Shown: one piece after another, positions 54,599 through 62,503 of the stretch
How the letters are laid out: each line of letters begins with the position of its first letter
How positions within the stretch are numbered: the stretch's first letter is position 1
Source: Streptomyces diastatochromogenes
GTDB taxonomy: Bacteria > Actinomycetota > Actinomycetes > Streptomycetales > Streptomycetaceae
Length of the DNA: 63,545 nucleotides
Direction: 5' to 3'
Assembly (NCBI RefSeq): GCF_002242805.1
Contig: NZ_MCGQ01000037.1
Coordinates: 1-63,545 of the forward strand
Position numbers and translations under genes: made by a program
The notes under the pieces: generated by a model
The model's database searches: none
What the model saw: only the letters and a program-made list of their open reading frames with translations
What the model was told of the DNA's origin: nothing

Positions 54599-55693
54599 TC
54601 AATCCCAGTAGCTGCCCTGCACCATGGCGCGCAGACTGCCGTGGTGCAGGATCAGTGTGTCCGGGTCCGCCGGGACGGCGACCTCCGCGAAGTGCACCTG
54701 GCGGTACGCGACGCGCAGCATGACGATCGCGTGACGCAGGGCCGCGTAGAGGGTGTAGAACTCCATGTCCCGCGGGGTGTGACCGGTCAGGGCGGCATAG
54801 CGGGCCTCGACGCGGTCGCGGCGCAGGAAGTCGGGCAGTCCGCGCTGTCCGGAGGCGGCCGTGAGGTCGTGGAAGAAGCGGTGCAGGTAGACGGTCCAGC
54901 CGAGGTCCACCTCGCGCGGGGCGAGAGCCGCCATCTCCCAGTCGAGGACGGCGACGGGGTCGAAGCCGTCGTAGACGACGTTCCCGATCCGCGCATCGCC
55001 CCAGTTCAGGACGGGCGCGCCGGGCTCCTGCGGCCACAGCTGCTCCAGCCGGTCGAAGGCGGCCTCGATCAGGGGTGAGCGGGCGAGCCCGTCGATCACC
55101 CAGGAGTAGTAGGCCCGTTGAGCCGTCACATGCCGGCGCAGGGCGTCACCTTCACCCGGCAGGGTGAGGAACTCGGCGTCATCCAAAGGCACTTGGTCGT
55201 GCAGCCGGGCGAGCAGACCGACGGTGGCGGCCTCCAGGTGCTCGCGCTCCGCGTCGCTCGCCGCGTGCAGCCAACTGCCCTCGTACGTGTACGGCATGAC
55301 GTCCGGCGGCACCCGTCCGGCCACCCGTTCCATGACGAAGAACGGCGCCCCGAGCGGGTCCGGGTCCTCCTCCAGCCACAGCACCCGGGGTACCGGAAGG
55401 TCGGTGCGGTCGGCCACGAGCTTCAGGGTGCGGTACTGGCGGGTCATGTCGTACTCCGGGAAGACGGTGTACGCCGCCGGGTCCGCCGCGAGCCGCAACG
55501 CGCAGGAACGCAGCGGTGGTCGGGGGTGCTCGATGTCGAACAGCAGGGTCTCGCTGGACATCCCGTTGGAGGCCGGGACGGTGACGCCGGCGGCCTTGGC
55601 CCCGGGCAGCCGGGTGCCGAGCCAGGTCGTGAGGCGCCGGGCGAGTTCCTCGGGGTCTCGGGTGCTGGTGCGCGGACGCGGTGCCGTGGCCAT
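54599..55693 (-). CDS. APH-family phosphotransferase
   Basis: A 364-residue kinase-fold protein. The catalytic loop reads VLNWGDARIGNVVYDG, with Asn in the place of the usual His before GD, and the metal motif is AVLDWEMAALAPREVDLGW. Aminoglycoside-phosphotransferase-like proteins of this length in actinobacteria often act on lipids or acyl compounds rather than antibiotics. GAGGACGAG precedes the ATG, 11 bases after the upstream gene's stop. That gene codes for a lipocalin-like protein, and the two very likely act together. Resistance function is not implied. Confidence 0.85.
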   Translation of the reverse strand: MATAPRPRTSTRDPEELARRLTTWLGTRLPGAKAAGVTVPASNGMSSETLLFDIEHPRPPLRSCALRLAADPAAYTVFPEYDMTRQYRTLKLVADRTDLPVPRVLWLEEDPDPLGAPFFVMERVAGRVPPDVMPYTYEGSWLHAASDAEREHLEAATVGLLARLHDQVPLDDAEFLTLPGEGDALRRHVTAQRAYYSWVIDGLARSPLIEAAFDRLEQLWPQEPGAPVLNWGDARIGNVVYDGFDPVAVLDWEMAALAPREVDLGWTVYLHRFFHDLTAASGQRGLPDFLRRDRVEARYAALTGHTPRDMEFYTLYAALRHAIVMLRVAYRQVHFAEVAVPADPDTLILHHGSLRAMVQGSYWD

Positions 55694-55704
55694 CTCGTCC
55701 TCCC

Positions 55705-56802
55705 TCAGGGTGCGACCGAGTCGAAGCCCGTGAAGCCGCTCGGGTCGTGCCGGCCGAACGATCCGTGCTCGAAGATGCCGTAGCCCGTCTGTCCGTCCAT
55801 CCGGAAGCGGGCGGAGTGGTCGGTGACGCCGTAGGCGGCGAGGGGGTGCGGCGCCGCCATGTCGTACGTACGACGGTCGACCCATCCCCGGCCCTGCCAG
55901 GTTCCGTGCTGCCAGTCGTCGGACGGCGGGTAGCCCGCGCCGACCGCGAGCGGCGAGGAGGCCAGGATCTCCGCCTCCACCTCCAGCGGTTTGCGCGGGT
56001 CGCCGAGGTGGAGGACCGCGCGCTCGGGGTGGCGGGTGCCGGAGCGGTAGGTGATCTCGGCCTGGGGCCAGCCCAGTTGGCGGTCGCGGTGACCGGGGCG
56101 GAGCAGGGTGGCGTCGTTCAGGGTGCGGTAACCGTCGGCGTCCTCCTGGGTGATGACCATCAGGAAGCGGTCCTCGAAGCGCACCGGGCACCAGATCCAG
56201 TGGAAGCCCTCGGTCGGGTGGTCCTCGGCGAGCCGTCCGCCCTCCTCCCCCGGCACCGGCCGCACGCCCCAGCTGCGGTCCCGGGTGCCGGTCCAGCCCT
56301 CGGCGGAGACCTCGAACTCCGTGCCGCCGGCCCGGATCACGCCCGCCACCGTGCCCGCCTGGACGAACCTGCGCCCCTCCAGGGTGAGGCGGTCGCCCCG
56401 GCGCTGGAGGTGGTGCGGCTCCCACAGGGCCGGGAAGGCCGCGGTCCAGGTGAGGTCGTACGACAGTTCGTCGTCGCAGACCAGGCGCAGCCGCCGGAGC
56501 GGTTCCTGGACCTCGATGCGCAGCGGGCCCACGGCGAGCCGCATCCGGTCCTCACCGAGCGCGTCCGAGGCGCGGACGGCGTGCACGGTGTCCCCGGTGC
56601 GCAGGGTCGCGTAGGCGTCGATCACACCCAGGTTGGGGTAGACCCCGAGGCCGAGGATGAGCAGGGCACGGCCGGTGTGGTCGAAGACGTGGAAGATACA
56701 GCGGTCGTAGGCGTTCCGGTCCCCGGTCGCCACGTGCTTCATGGACAGCGGCACCTGGTGGACGGGGTACTCGTCGAGCGGTACGGGACGGTCGTCGGTC
56801 AC
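55705..56802 (-). CDS. Lipocalin-like (CrtC/DUF7064-type) protein
   Basis: A 365-residue beta-rich protein. Segments such as HVFDHTGRALLILGLGVYPNLGVIDAYATLR, GWTGTRDRSWGVRPV and HPTEGFHWIWCPVRFEDRFLMVITQED match the two-lipocalin fold of hydroxyneurosporene synthase-like/DUF7064-7065 proteins. These often pair with APH-like kinases in actinobacterial gene clusters for terpenoid, steroid or lipid turnover. The start is GTG at 56802, six bases after a GGGGGG run; GTG at 56808 lies too close to it. The acyl-CoA dehydrogenase nearby fits lipid metabolism. Confidence 0.7.
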   Translation of the reverse strand: MTDDRPVPLDEYPVHQVPLSMKHVATGDRNAYDRCIFHVFDHTGRALLILGLGVYPNLGVIDAYATLRTGDTVHAVRASDALGEDRMRLAVGPLRIEVQEPLRRLRLVCDDELSYDLTWTAAFPALWEPHHLQRRGDRLTLEGRRFVQAGTVAGVIRAGGTEFEVSAEGWTGTRDRSWGVRPVPGEEGGRLAEDHPTEGFHWIWCPVRFEDRFLMVITQEDADGYRTLNDATLLRPGHRDRQLGWPQAEITYRSGTRHPERAVLHLGDPRKPLEVEAEILASSPLAVGAGYPPSDDWQHGTWQGRGWVDRRTYDMAAPHPLAAYGVTDHSARFRMDGQTGYGIFEHGSFGRHDPSGFTGFDSVAP

Positions 56803-56940
56803 GGACACCCCCCTGGGAGACAGTCCGCTGACGGTACGTCAGACAATCGGAGGAGACCAGAGCCGGAACGGGACGTCCCTGAACTCGCGCTCGATTCCGC
56901 CCGGCCGTGACCTGACCGGCGCCCGGCGCGTTCCCCGGGC

Positions 56941-57183
56941 ATGACCCCCACGTACTCGGCGACCGGGCGTCAGCGCCTCATCTTCGTGCCGCGCCCCGCA
57001 GAATCGGTTCCGCCTCCCGTGCCGCTGGACCCGCCCATCTACCTCGCCCTGATGCGCACCTGGGCGGACCGGGGCCGCACCCTGCCGGGCCGCCACGACC
57101 CGGAGTGGGTCAGGCTGGCGGCCCCGACGGTCCTCAGGGGGCAGTTCAGCGACCCTCCGGTCCTGCCACGTGACGGGCGATGA
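56941..57183 (+). CDS. Small hypothetical protein
   Basis: An 80-residue basic, proline-rich protein (for example RTWADRGRTLPGRHDPEWVRLAAP). The ATG at 56941 has no ribosome binding site, so a leaderless mRNA is possible. It lies divergent from the lipocalin-like gene, and its last 38 bases overlap the 3' end of the convergent acyl-CoA dehydrogenase. GC-rich third positions support coding. I do not recognise it. Confidence 0.6.
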   Translation: MTPTYSATGRQRLIFVPRPAESVPPPVPLDPPIYLALMRTWADRGRTLPGRHDPEWVRLAAPTVLRGQFSDPPVLPRDGR

Positions 57184-58318
57184 CCATCCGCTGGATCTGG
57201 TTGGTGCCCTCGACGATCTGCAGGACCTTGGCCTCGCGCATATAACGCTCGGCCGGGAAGTCGGCGGTGTAGCCGTAGCCGCCGAGTATCTGCACGGCGT
57301 CCGTGGTGACCTTCATCGCCGTGTCGGTGCAGTGCAGCTTGGCCATGGCGGCCTGCTTGGCGAACGGCTTGCCCGCGTCGCGCAGCCGGGCGGCCGCGAG
57401 GTACAGCGCGCGGCCGGCCTCGATCTGGGTCGCCATGTCGGCGATCATGAAGCGCAGGCCCTGGAAGTCGGCGATGGGGTGGCCGAACTGCCGGCGCTGG
57501 GTGGCGTAGCCCACCGCCTCGTCCAGTGCCGCCTGGGCCAGGCCGATGGCGCAGGCCGCGATGCCGAGCCGCCCGGAGTCGAGCGCGGACAGGGCGATCG
57601 AGAAGCCCTGGCCCTCCTCCCCGATACGCCGGCCGTCGGGGACCCGGACGCCGTCGAAGTGGACCTGGGCGGTCGGGCTGCCCTTCATGCCCATCTTCTT
57701 CTCGGGCATCGCGCCGCTCAGCCCCTCGGCGTCGCCCGGCACCAGGAAGGCGGTGATCCCGCGCGGGCCGTCCTCACCGGTGCGGGCCATCACGGTGTAG
57801 AAGTCGGCGATCCCGCCGTGCGTGATCCAGGCCTTGGTGCCCGTGATCACCCAGCCGTCGCCGTCCCGGACGGCCTTGGTGCGCAGGGAGGCCGCGTCGG
57901 AGCCGGAGGACGGCTCGGAGAGGCAGTAGGCGCCGAGCAGTCCGCCGCCGAGCATCGCGGGCAGGTGCTCGACCTGCTGCTGCTTGGCGCCGTAGGCGGC
58001 GAGGGCGTAGGAGGCGAGCGTGTGCACGCTGACGCCGAGGCCGACGGTGAGGCGGGCCGCGGCCAGCTCCTCCAGGACCTGGAGGTAGACCTCGTACGGC
58101 TGGTCGCCGCCGCCGTACTCGGAGTCGTACGGCAGGCCCAGCAGGCCCGAGTCCGAGAGCAGAGTGAAGACCTCGCGCGGGAAGCGTCCGGCGTCCTCCT
58201 CCTCGGCCGCCTTCGGCGCGATCTCGCGCTGTGCGATCTCACGGACGAGGGCGAGCAGATCCCTCGCCTCTTCCGTGGGCAGTTGACGCTCCACCGGCTG
58301 CGGGTCGCGGTCGGACAT
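57146..58318 (-). CDS. Acyl-CoA dehydrogenase
   Basis: A 390-residue flavoenzyme of normal length that oxidises acyl-CoA to the trans-2-enoyl-CoA, passing electrons to ETF. Motifs: AYCLSEPSSGSDAASLRTKA, TGTKAWITHGGIADFYTV, RRQFGHPIADFQGLRFMIADM and QILGGYGYTADFPAERYMREAKVLQIVEGTNQIQRMVIAR; the glutamate in VEGTNQ is in the usual catalytic position. GGAGGAG lies upstream of the ATG. It shares the 331-base upstream region with the chitinase gene. Chain-length preference cannot be read. Confidence 0.94.
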   Translation of the reverse strand: MSDRDPQPVERQLPTEEARDLLALVREIAQREIAPKAAEEEDAGRFPREVFTLLSDSGLLGLPYDSEYGGGDQPYEVYLQVLEELAAARLTVGLGVSVHTLASYALAAYGAKQQQVEHLPAMLGGGLLGAYCLSEPSSGSDAASLRTKAVRDGDGWVITGTKAWITHGGIADFYTVMARTGEDGPRGITAFLVPGDAEGLSGAMPEKKMGMKGSPTAQVHFDGVRVPDGRRIGEEGQGFSIALSALDSGRLGIAACAIGLAQAALDEAVGYATQRRQFGHPIADFQGLRFMIADMATQIEAGRALYLAAARLRDAGKPFAKQAAMAKLHCTDTAMKVTTDAVQILGGYGYTADFPAERYMREAKVLQIVEGTNQIQRMVIARHVAGPEGR

Positions 58319-58535
58319 GGCGTCGGTCTCCTCCCTGTTCGGGCACTGGCGGTCTGGCCCGTTGTGGGGGCGGCTCCGCCTGGTCGTTCCGGTTCGCCGA
58401 AGGCGCCCGCTTCCGGGTCTCGGAAGCGGCTGACCAGCGGCTCTGTGCCGTGAGTATGCCCGATCAGCGACCTCCCGTCACCAGTTAACGACCGCTTACT
58501 TCAAGAATCCAGCCGGAACTCTCCGCACACCCGAA

Positions 58536-58551
58536 ATTGGTCCGAACCATT
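58536..58551 (+). promoter_or_regulatory. DasR-like site A of the chitinase promoter
   Basis: ATTGGTCCGAACCATT matches the dre consensus at 11 of 16 positions and keeps both half-sites TGGTC and ACCA. It overlaps the -35 element. Chitinase promoters of Streptomyces characteristically carry paired repeats of this kind around the -35. Confidence 0.65.
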
Positions 58552-58578
58552 GACCTAGTGGTCTAGTCCTCCTACTGT
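58550..58578 (+). promoter_or_regulatory. Chitinase promoter (-35 TTGACC, -10 TACTGT)
   Basis: TTGACC at 58550-58555 and TACTGT at 58573-58578 are exactly 17 bases apart, an SigHrdB-like vegetative promoter. The spacer is occupied by the second DasR-like site, so a bound repressor would block polymerase. The predicted leader is about 65 bases. Confidence 0.75.
58557..58572 (+). promoter_or_regulatory. DasR-like site B of the chitinase promoter
   Basis: AGTGGTCTAGTCCTCC matches the dre consensus at 12 of 16 positions with an intact TGGTCTAG half. It lies wholly within the 17-base promoter spacer, 21 bases from site A centre to centre, that is on the same face of the helix. Confidence 0.7.
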
Positions 58579-58649
58579 GCATGACCAACGCTTTACCGCG
58601 TTCATGCCAATCGGCGCGCGTTCCCCTCTCCCCCACGAGGAGCCACCCG

Positions 58650-59888
<1,239 letters not shown>

Positions 59889-59909
59889 CCCCGGAAGGCG
59901 CAGGACTTG

Positions 59910-59937
59910 GAGCGGAGGACCACGAGCCTCCGCTCCT
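59910..59937. terminator. Bidirectional terminator between chitinase and TetR genes
   Basis: Ten-base arms, GGAGCGGAGG and CCTCCGCTCC, enclose an eight-base loop. The hairpin begins 21 bases after the chitinase stop and lies six bases from the stop of the convergent TetR gene. Confidence 0.85.
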
Positions 59938-59942
59938 TGCCG

Positions 59943-60596
59943 TCAGACCTCGCGGCGGGCCGGGGGCGGGGTCGGGTAGGCCGGGTCCAGTTCCTCGATG
60001 GCGCGCAGGGATCCGCCGAGCGTCTTCACCAGCAGGTCCCGCATGGTGTCGCGGGAGAGGGCGGGGCGGTCGATCCAGTCGAGGGTGGCTCCCTCGACAC
60101 TGCACACCCAGGAGAGCAGGGCCATGCGGGCCAGCGGGGCTATGTCGCTGCGGCCGTAGGCGCCTTCGGCGATGGTGGCGACGATCGCCTCGCGCACACC
60201 GTCCCGGATGGCGTGCACCTCGGTGTCGAAGCCGACCCCGCCGCTGACGATGGTCCGGTAGGCGGCCTGGTGGTGCTCGGCGAAGCGCAGGTAGCTGTCG
60301 ACGGTGCGGTGGACGCGGTCCACGGCGGGCAGTTCGAGGCCGCTCGCGGCGAAGGAGACCAGGTCGGCGACGGAGTCCTGGATGATCGCCAGGTAGTAGC
60401 CGCGCTTGGAGTGGAAGTAGTAGTAGATCAGCCCCTTGGCGACATGCGCCTGCCGGGCGATGTCGTCCATGGACAGCGCGTCGTAGGACGTGTCGGCGAA
60501 CAACTTCCGCCCGATGGCGATGAGTTCGGCGCGACGCGCCACGGAACGCTCGGTGCCGCGCGCCCGGGGACGGACGGCGGCACTCTGTTGACGCAT
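59943..60596 (-). CDS. TetR-family transcriptional regulator
   Basis: A 217-residue regulator. The N-terminal DNA-binding domain reads ARRAELIAIGRKLFADTSYDALSMDDIARQAHVAKGLIYYYFHSKRGYYLAII, with YYYFHSK the usual helix-turn-helix end. The ligand-binding half has no recognisable specificity. The start is ATG at 60596. Just upstream CTGGTCTAGG (60611-60620) is a DasR-like half-site, and GACAT / ATGTC arms near 60633-60649 might be its own operator. It converges on the chitinase gene. Target genes are not evident. Confidence 0.9.
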   Translation of the reverse strand: MRQQSAAVRPRARGTERSVARRAELIAIGRKLFADTSYDALSMDDIARQAHVAKGLIYYYFHSKRGYYLAIIQDSVADLVSFAASGLELPAVDRVHRTVDSYLRFAEHHQAAYRTIVSGGVGFDTEVHAIRDGVREAIVATIAEGAYGRSDIAPLARMALLSWVCSVEGATLDWIDRPALSRDTMRDLLVKTLGGSLRAIEELDPAYPTPPPARREV

Positions 60597-60676
60597 ATTC
60601 AATTTCGACCCTGGTCTAGGAGGTCGGCGGGACATCCGCAGTATGTCAGAACATGCCGACCGGATAAGGCGCCGGG

Positions 60677-60817
60677 TCAGAGCAGACCGAGCTGGGTCAC
60701 GAGCATCGCGAACACCACGACGAGCACCCAGCCCATGACGTGCTCGAGGATCTTCGGGCCGTCTTCCCGGGGGCCGCCGGTGCGGACGCGGGTGGCGGTG
60801 GCCTGCTGTGCGGTCAT
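60677..60817 (-). CDS. SCO1431-family small membrane peptide
   Basis: A 46-residue peptide with a polar N-terminus (MTAQQATATRVRTGGPREDGP) and one membrane helix at the C-terminus (VMGWVLVVVFAMLVTQLGLL). Sequence type and location match the SCO1431 family of Streptomyces, whose function is unknown. GAGAAACC precedes the ATG weakly. It lies between the C39-like peptidase and the TetR gene, all on the minus strand, and could be co-transcribed with either. Confidence 0.7.
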   Translation of the reverse strand: MTAQQATATRVRTGGPREDGPKILEHVMGWVLVVVFAMLVTQLGLL

Positions 60818-60924
60818 GGTTTCTCGCAGAGGTCGGACGTACGGAGTGGAATCCCCCCACCCATTTGTCCACCTTGCCACCCGCGACGGCGTTTGCGGCG
60901 GAGACCTTGCTCACACGGCTCGGG

Positions 60925-62292
60925 TCAGCAGACGCCCACCGCCTCGAGCGCCTTGCGCTGGCGCGGGTTCGGGTGGGCCGGGAAGTAGAGGTAACAGACC
61001 CCTCCGGTGCCGGAGACGACCTTCCCGGAGGCGTTGTACCGCTTGGTCCTCAGCCAGATGTTCTCGAACTCCCGCCGCAGGTAGACGCGCCGCACCGCCG
61101 CGTCGTCGACCGAGGCCGGGTCGTTGGCGATCACGTCGCCGTCCGGGGTGAAGCCGATCACGGTCATCAGGTGGCCCGAGGTGCCGTACCCGGCCCCGGT
61201 CAGCTCGGTCTTCAGGAACGACTGGGACGTTATGGCCGGGATGCCGGCCTCGATCAGCGTCTCCAGTTCGGTGAGCGAGGCGAGCCGGGTGACCACGCCC
61301 TGGAGGCCCTTGAACGTGGCCGCGTAGGCGGCGTTGAAGGGCCAGTTGCCGCAGCCCTGGTACTGGTGGTCGTAGGTGAAGCGGGCCGCGTGGTCCACCT
61401 GCGGGTCGGCGTAGGACGGGTCGACCCAGGACAGCTGCTCGGAGGTGAGCCGGCCGCCCCAGTACTCGACGATCATCTGCGAGGAGGTGGGGCTGCACCA
61501 GGCCTCGCCGCCGTTGTCGTACTCCGGGTACTGACCCTTGTGGATCTCCTGCGAGTAGCGCGGGACGCCCAGTTCCCGGGCGAGCCCGGGGGTGGAGGCC
61601 GGCACGGTGAAACGGTCGGGGATGTCGGAGCCCATGGCGCCGAGCCGCCAGACGGTCGGGGTGAGCCGGGTGTCCGGCCTGCGGTAGAGGGTCAGGCGCA
61701 GCCGGTACGCGGCCAGCCGCAGGCCGGTGCTCGCGTCGTCGATGGCGAAGGTGTCGGTCCAGATCGTGCTCTTGCCGTCCTTCTGGTCGTCCACCGAGGT
61801 CCGCTTGATGTCCTGGTCTCCGGCCGCCCAGCGGCCCATTACGTACCAGGGCGTGTCGGTGCCGTCGGAGTACGTGCCCCGCAGCTCGACCTGGAGCCAG
61901 GTGCCGTCGGGGGTGTGCGCGTTCCAGGAGGCGACGACCTCCGTCGCGGGCACGGCGAGCCGGTGGACCGGGGAGGTCCAGGTCGCGTACTCCCAACTGG
62001 CGGTGGTGCCGGTGTGCGGGTCGGTGTAGTCGGTGCGGCCCGCGGCGACGGCGATCTCGACGCCGGGGCGCGGGCCGGAGACGGCCCGCACACCCTGGAC
62101 GGTGCCGCAGCGCCAGTCGCGGTACGTGGTCCAGGCGTGGTAGTCGATGGGGCGGGCCGCCGCCTGGGCGGGGTCGTCGCCGTCGGCGGCGGACGCCGTC
62201 GCGGTGGCGGCGGGTACGGCCCCGGAGGCGACCGCGGCGGCTACGGCGGCGGTGAGGACGGATCGGCGGGACGGCTGCTGGGCTCTGCTCAT
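60925..62292 (-). CDS. Tat-exported C39-like papain-fold peptidase
   Basis: A 455-residue exported protein. The N-terminus has a twin-arginine signal (PSRRSVLTAAVAAAVASG) with cleavage near ATASA. Residues about 50-210 form a beta-rich domain. The C-terminal half is a peptidase C39-type papain fold: GGEAWCSPTSSQMIVEYWGG with the catalytic Cys, GTSGHLMTVIGFTPDGDVIANDPAS with His and Asn/Asp. It probably degrades peptide or cell-wall material outside the cell. A DasR-like operator lies about 115 bases upstream, suggesting control by amino-sugar supply. The start at MSRAQQP is inferred from the signal peptide. Confidence 0.85.
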   Translation of the reverse strand: MSRAQQPSRRSVLTAAVAAAVASGAVPAATATASAADGDDPAQAAARPIDYHAWTTYRDWRCGTVQGVRAVSGPRPGVEIAVAAGRTDYTDPHTGTTASWEYATWTSPVHRLAVPATEVVASWNAHTPDGTWLQVELRGTYSDGTDTPWYVMGRWAAGDQDIKRTSVDDQKDGKSTIWTDTFAIDDASTGLRLAAYRLRLTLYRRPDTRLTPTVWRLGAMGSDIPDRFTVPASTPGLARELGVPRYSQEIHKGQYPEYDNGGEAWCSPTSSQMIVEYWGGRLTSEQLSWVDPSYADPQVDHAARFTYDHQYQGCGNWPFNAAYAATFKGLQGVVTRLASLTELETLIEAGIPAITSQSFLKTELTGAGYGTSGHLMTVIGFTPDGDVIANDPASVDDAAVRRVYLRREFENIWLRTKRYNASGKVVSGTGGVCYLYFPAHPNPRQRKALEAVGVC

Positions 62293-62406
62293 GGGCTCGG
62301 TTACCCCCAAGTATCCGAGTCGTTCCTGGTCCGGAGTGGTTGTGCGCCAACTATGGAGGAGACGGCATGCCCCTGCCAGCACTTCCGCACATGGCGCGCC
62401 ACCAAT

Positions 62407-62422
62407 ATTGGTCTGGGCCACT
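62407..62422 (-). promoter_or_regulatory. DasR-like site upstream of the C39-like peptidase gene
   Basis: ATTGGTCTGGGCCACT matches the dre consensus at 13 of 16 positions, keeping both TGGTCT and CCACT halves. It lies 115 bases before the peptidase start, next to the palindrome ACCAATATTGGT at 62401-62412, which it partly overlaps. The match is better than either site at the chitinase promoter. Confidence 0.65.
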
Positions 62423-62445
62423 GGAACAACGTGTGAGGGTGCACG

Positions 62446-62485
62446 ACGGCCCCGGCGCGGACGGGGTGCCGTGCGCCGGGGCCGT
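62446..62485 (-). terminator. Terminator hairpin downstream of the permease gene
   Basis: Thirteen-base arms, ACGGCCCCGGCGC and GCGCCGGGGCCGT, enclose a 14-base loop. It begins 18 bases after the permease stop in the direction of its minus-strand transcription, and separates that gene from the peptidase promoter. Confidence 0.85.
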
Positions 62486-62503
62486 GGCCGTGGCCTGTGT
62501 GGG

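Larger units (their letters stand above)
58319..58649. promoter_or_regulatory. Divergent promoter region of acyl-CoA dehydrogenase and chitinase
   Basis: No gene lies in these 331 bases. The left two-thirds must hold the dehydrogenase promoter, but I see no clear elements. The right third holds the chitinase promoter with two DasR-like sites and, at 58635-58642, the chitinase ribosome binding site ACGAGGAG. Confidence 0.6.

Noticed and set aside
54599..55693. Aminoglycoside resistance gene
   Set aside because: The kinase fold is right, but the catalytic loop is NWGD, the gene is paired with a lipocalin-like protein, and no antibiotic cluster is near. A metabolic kinase is more likely.
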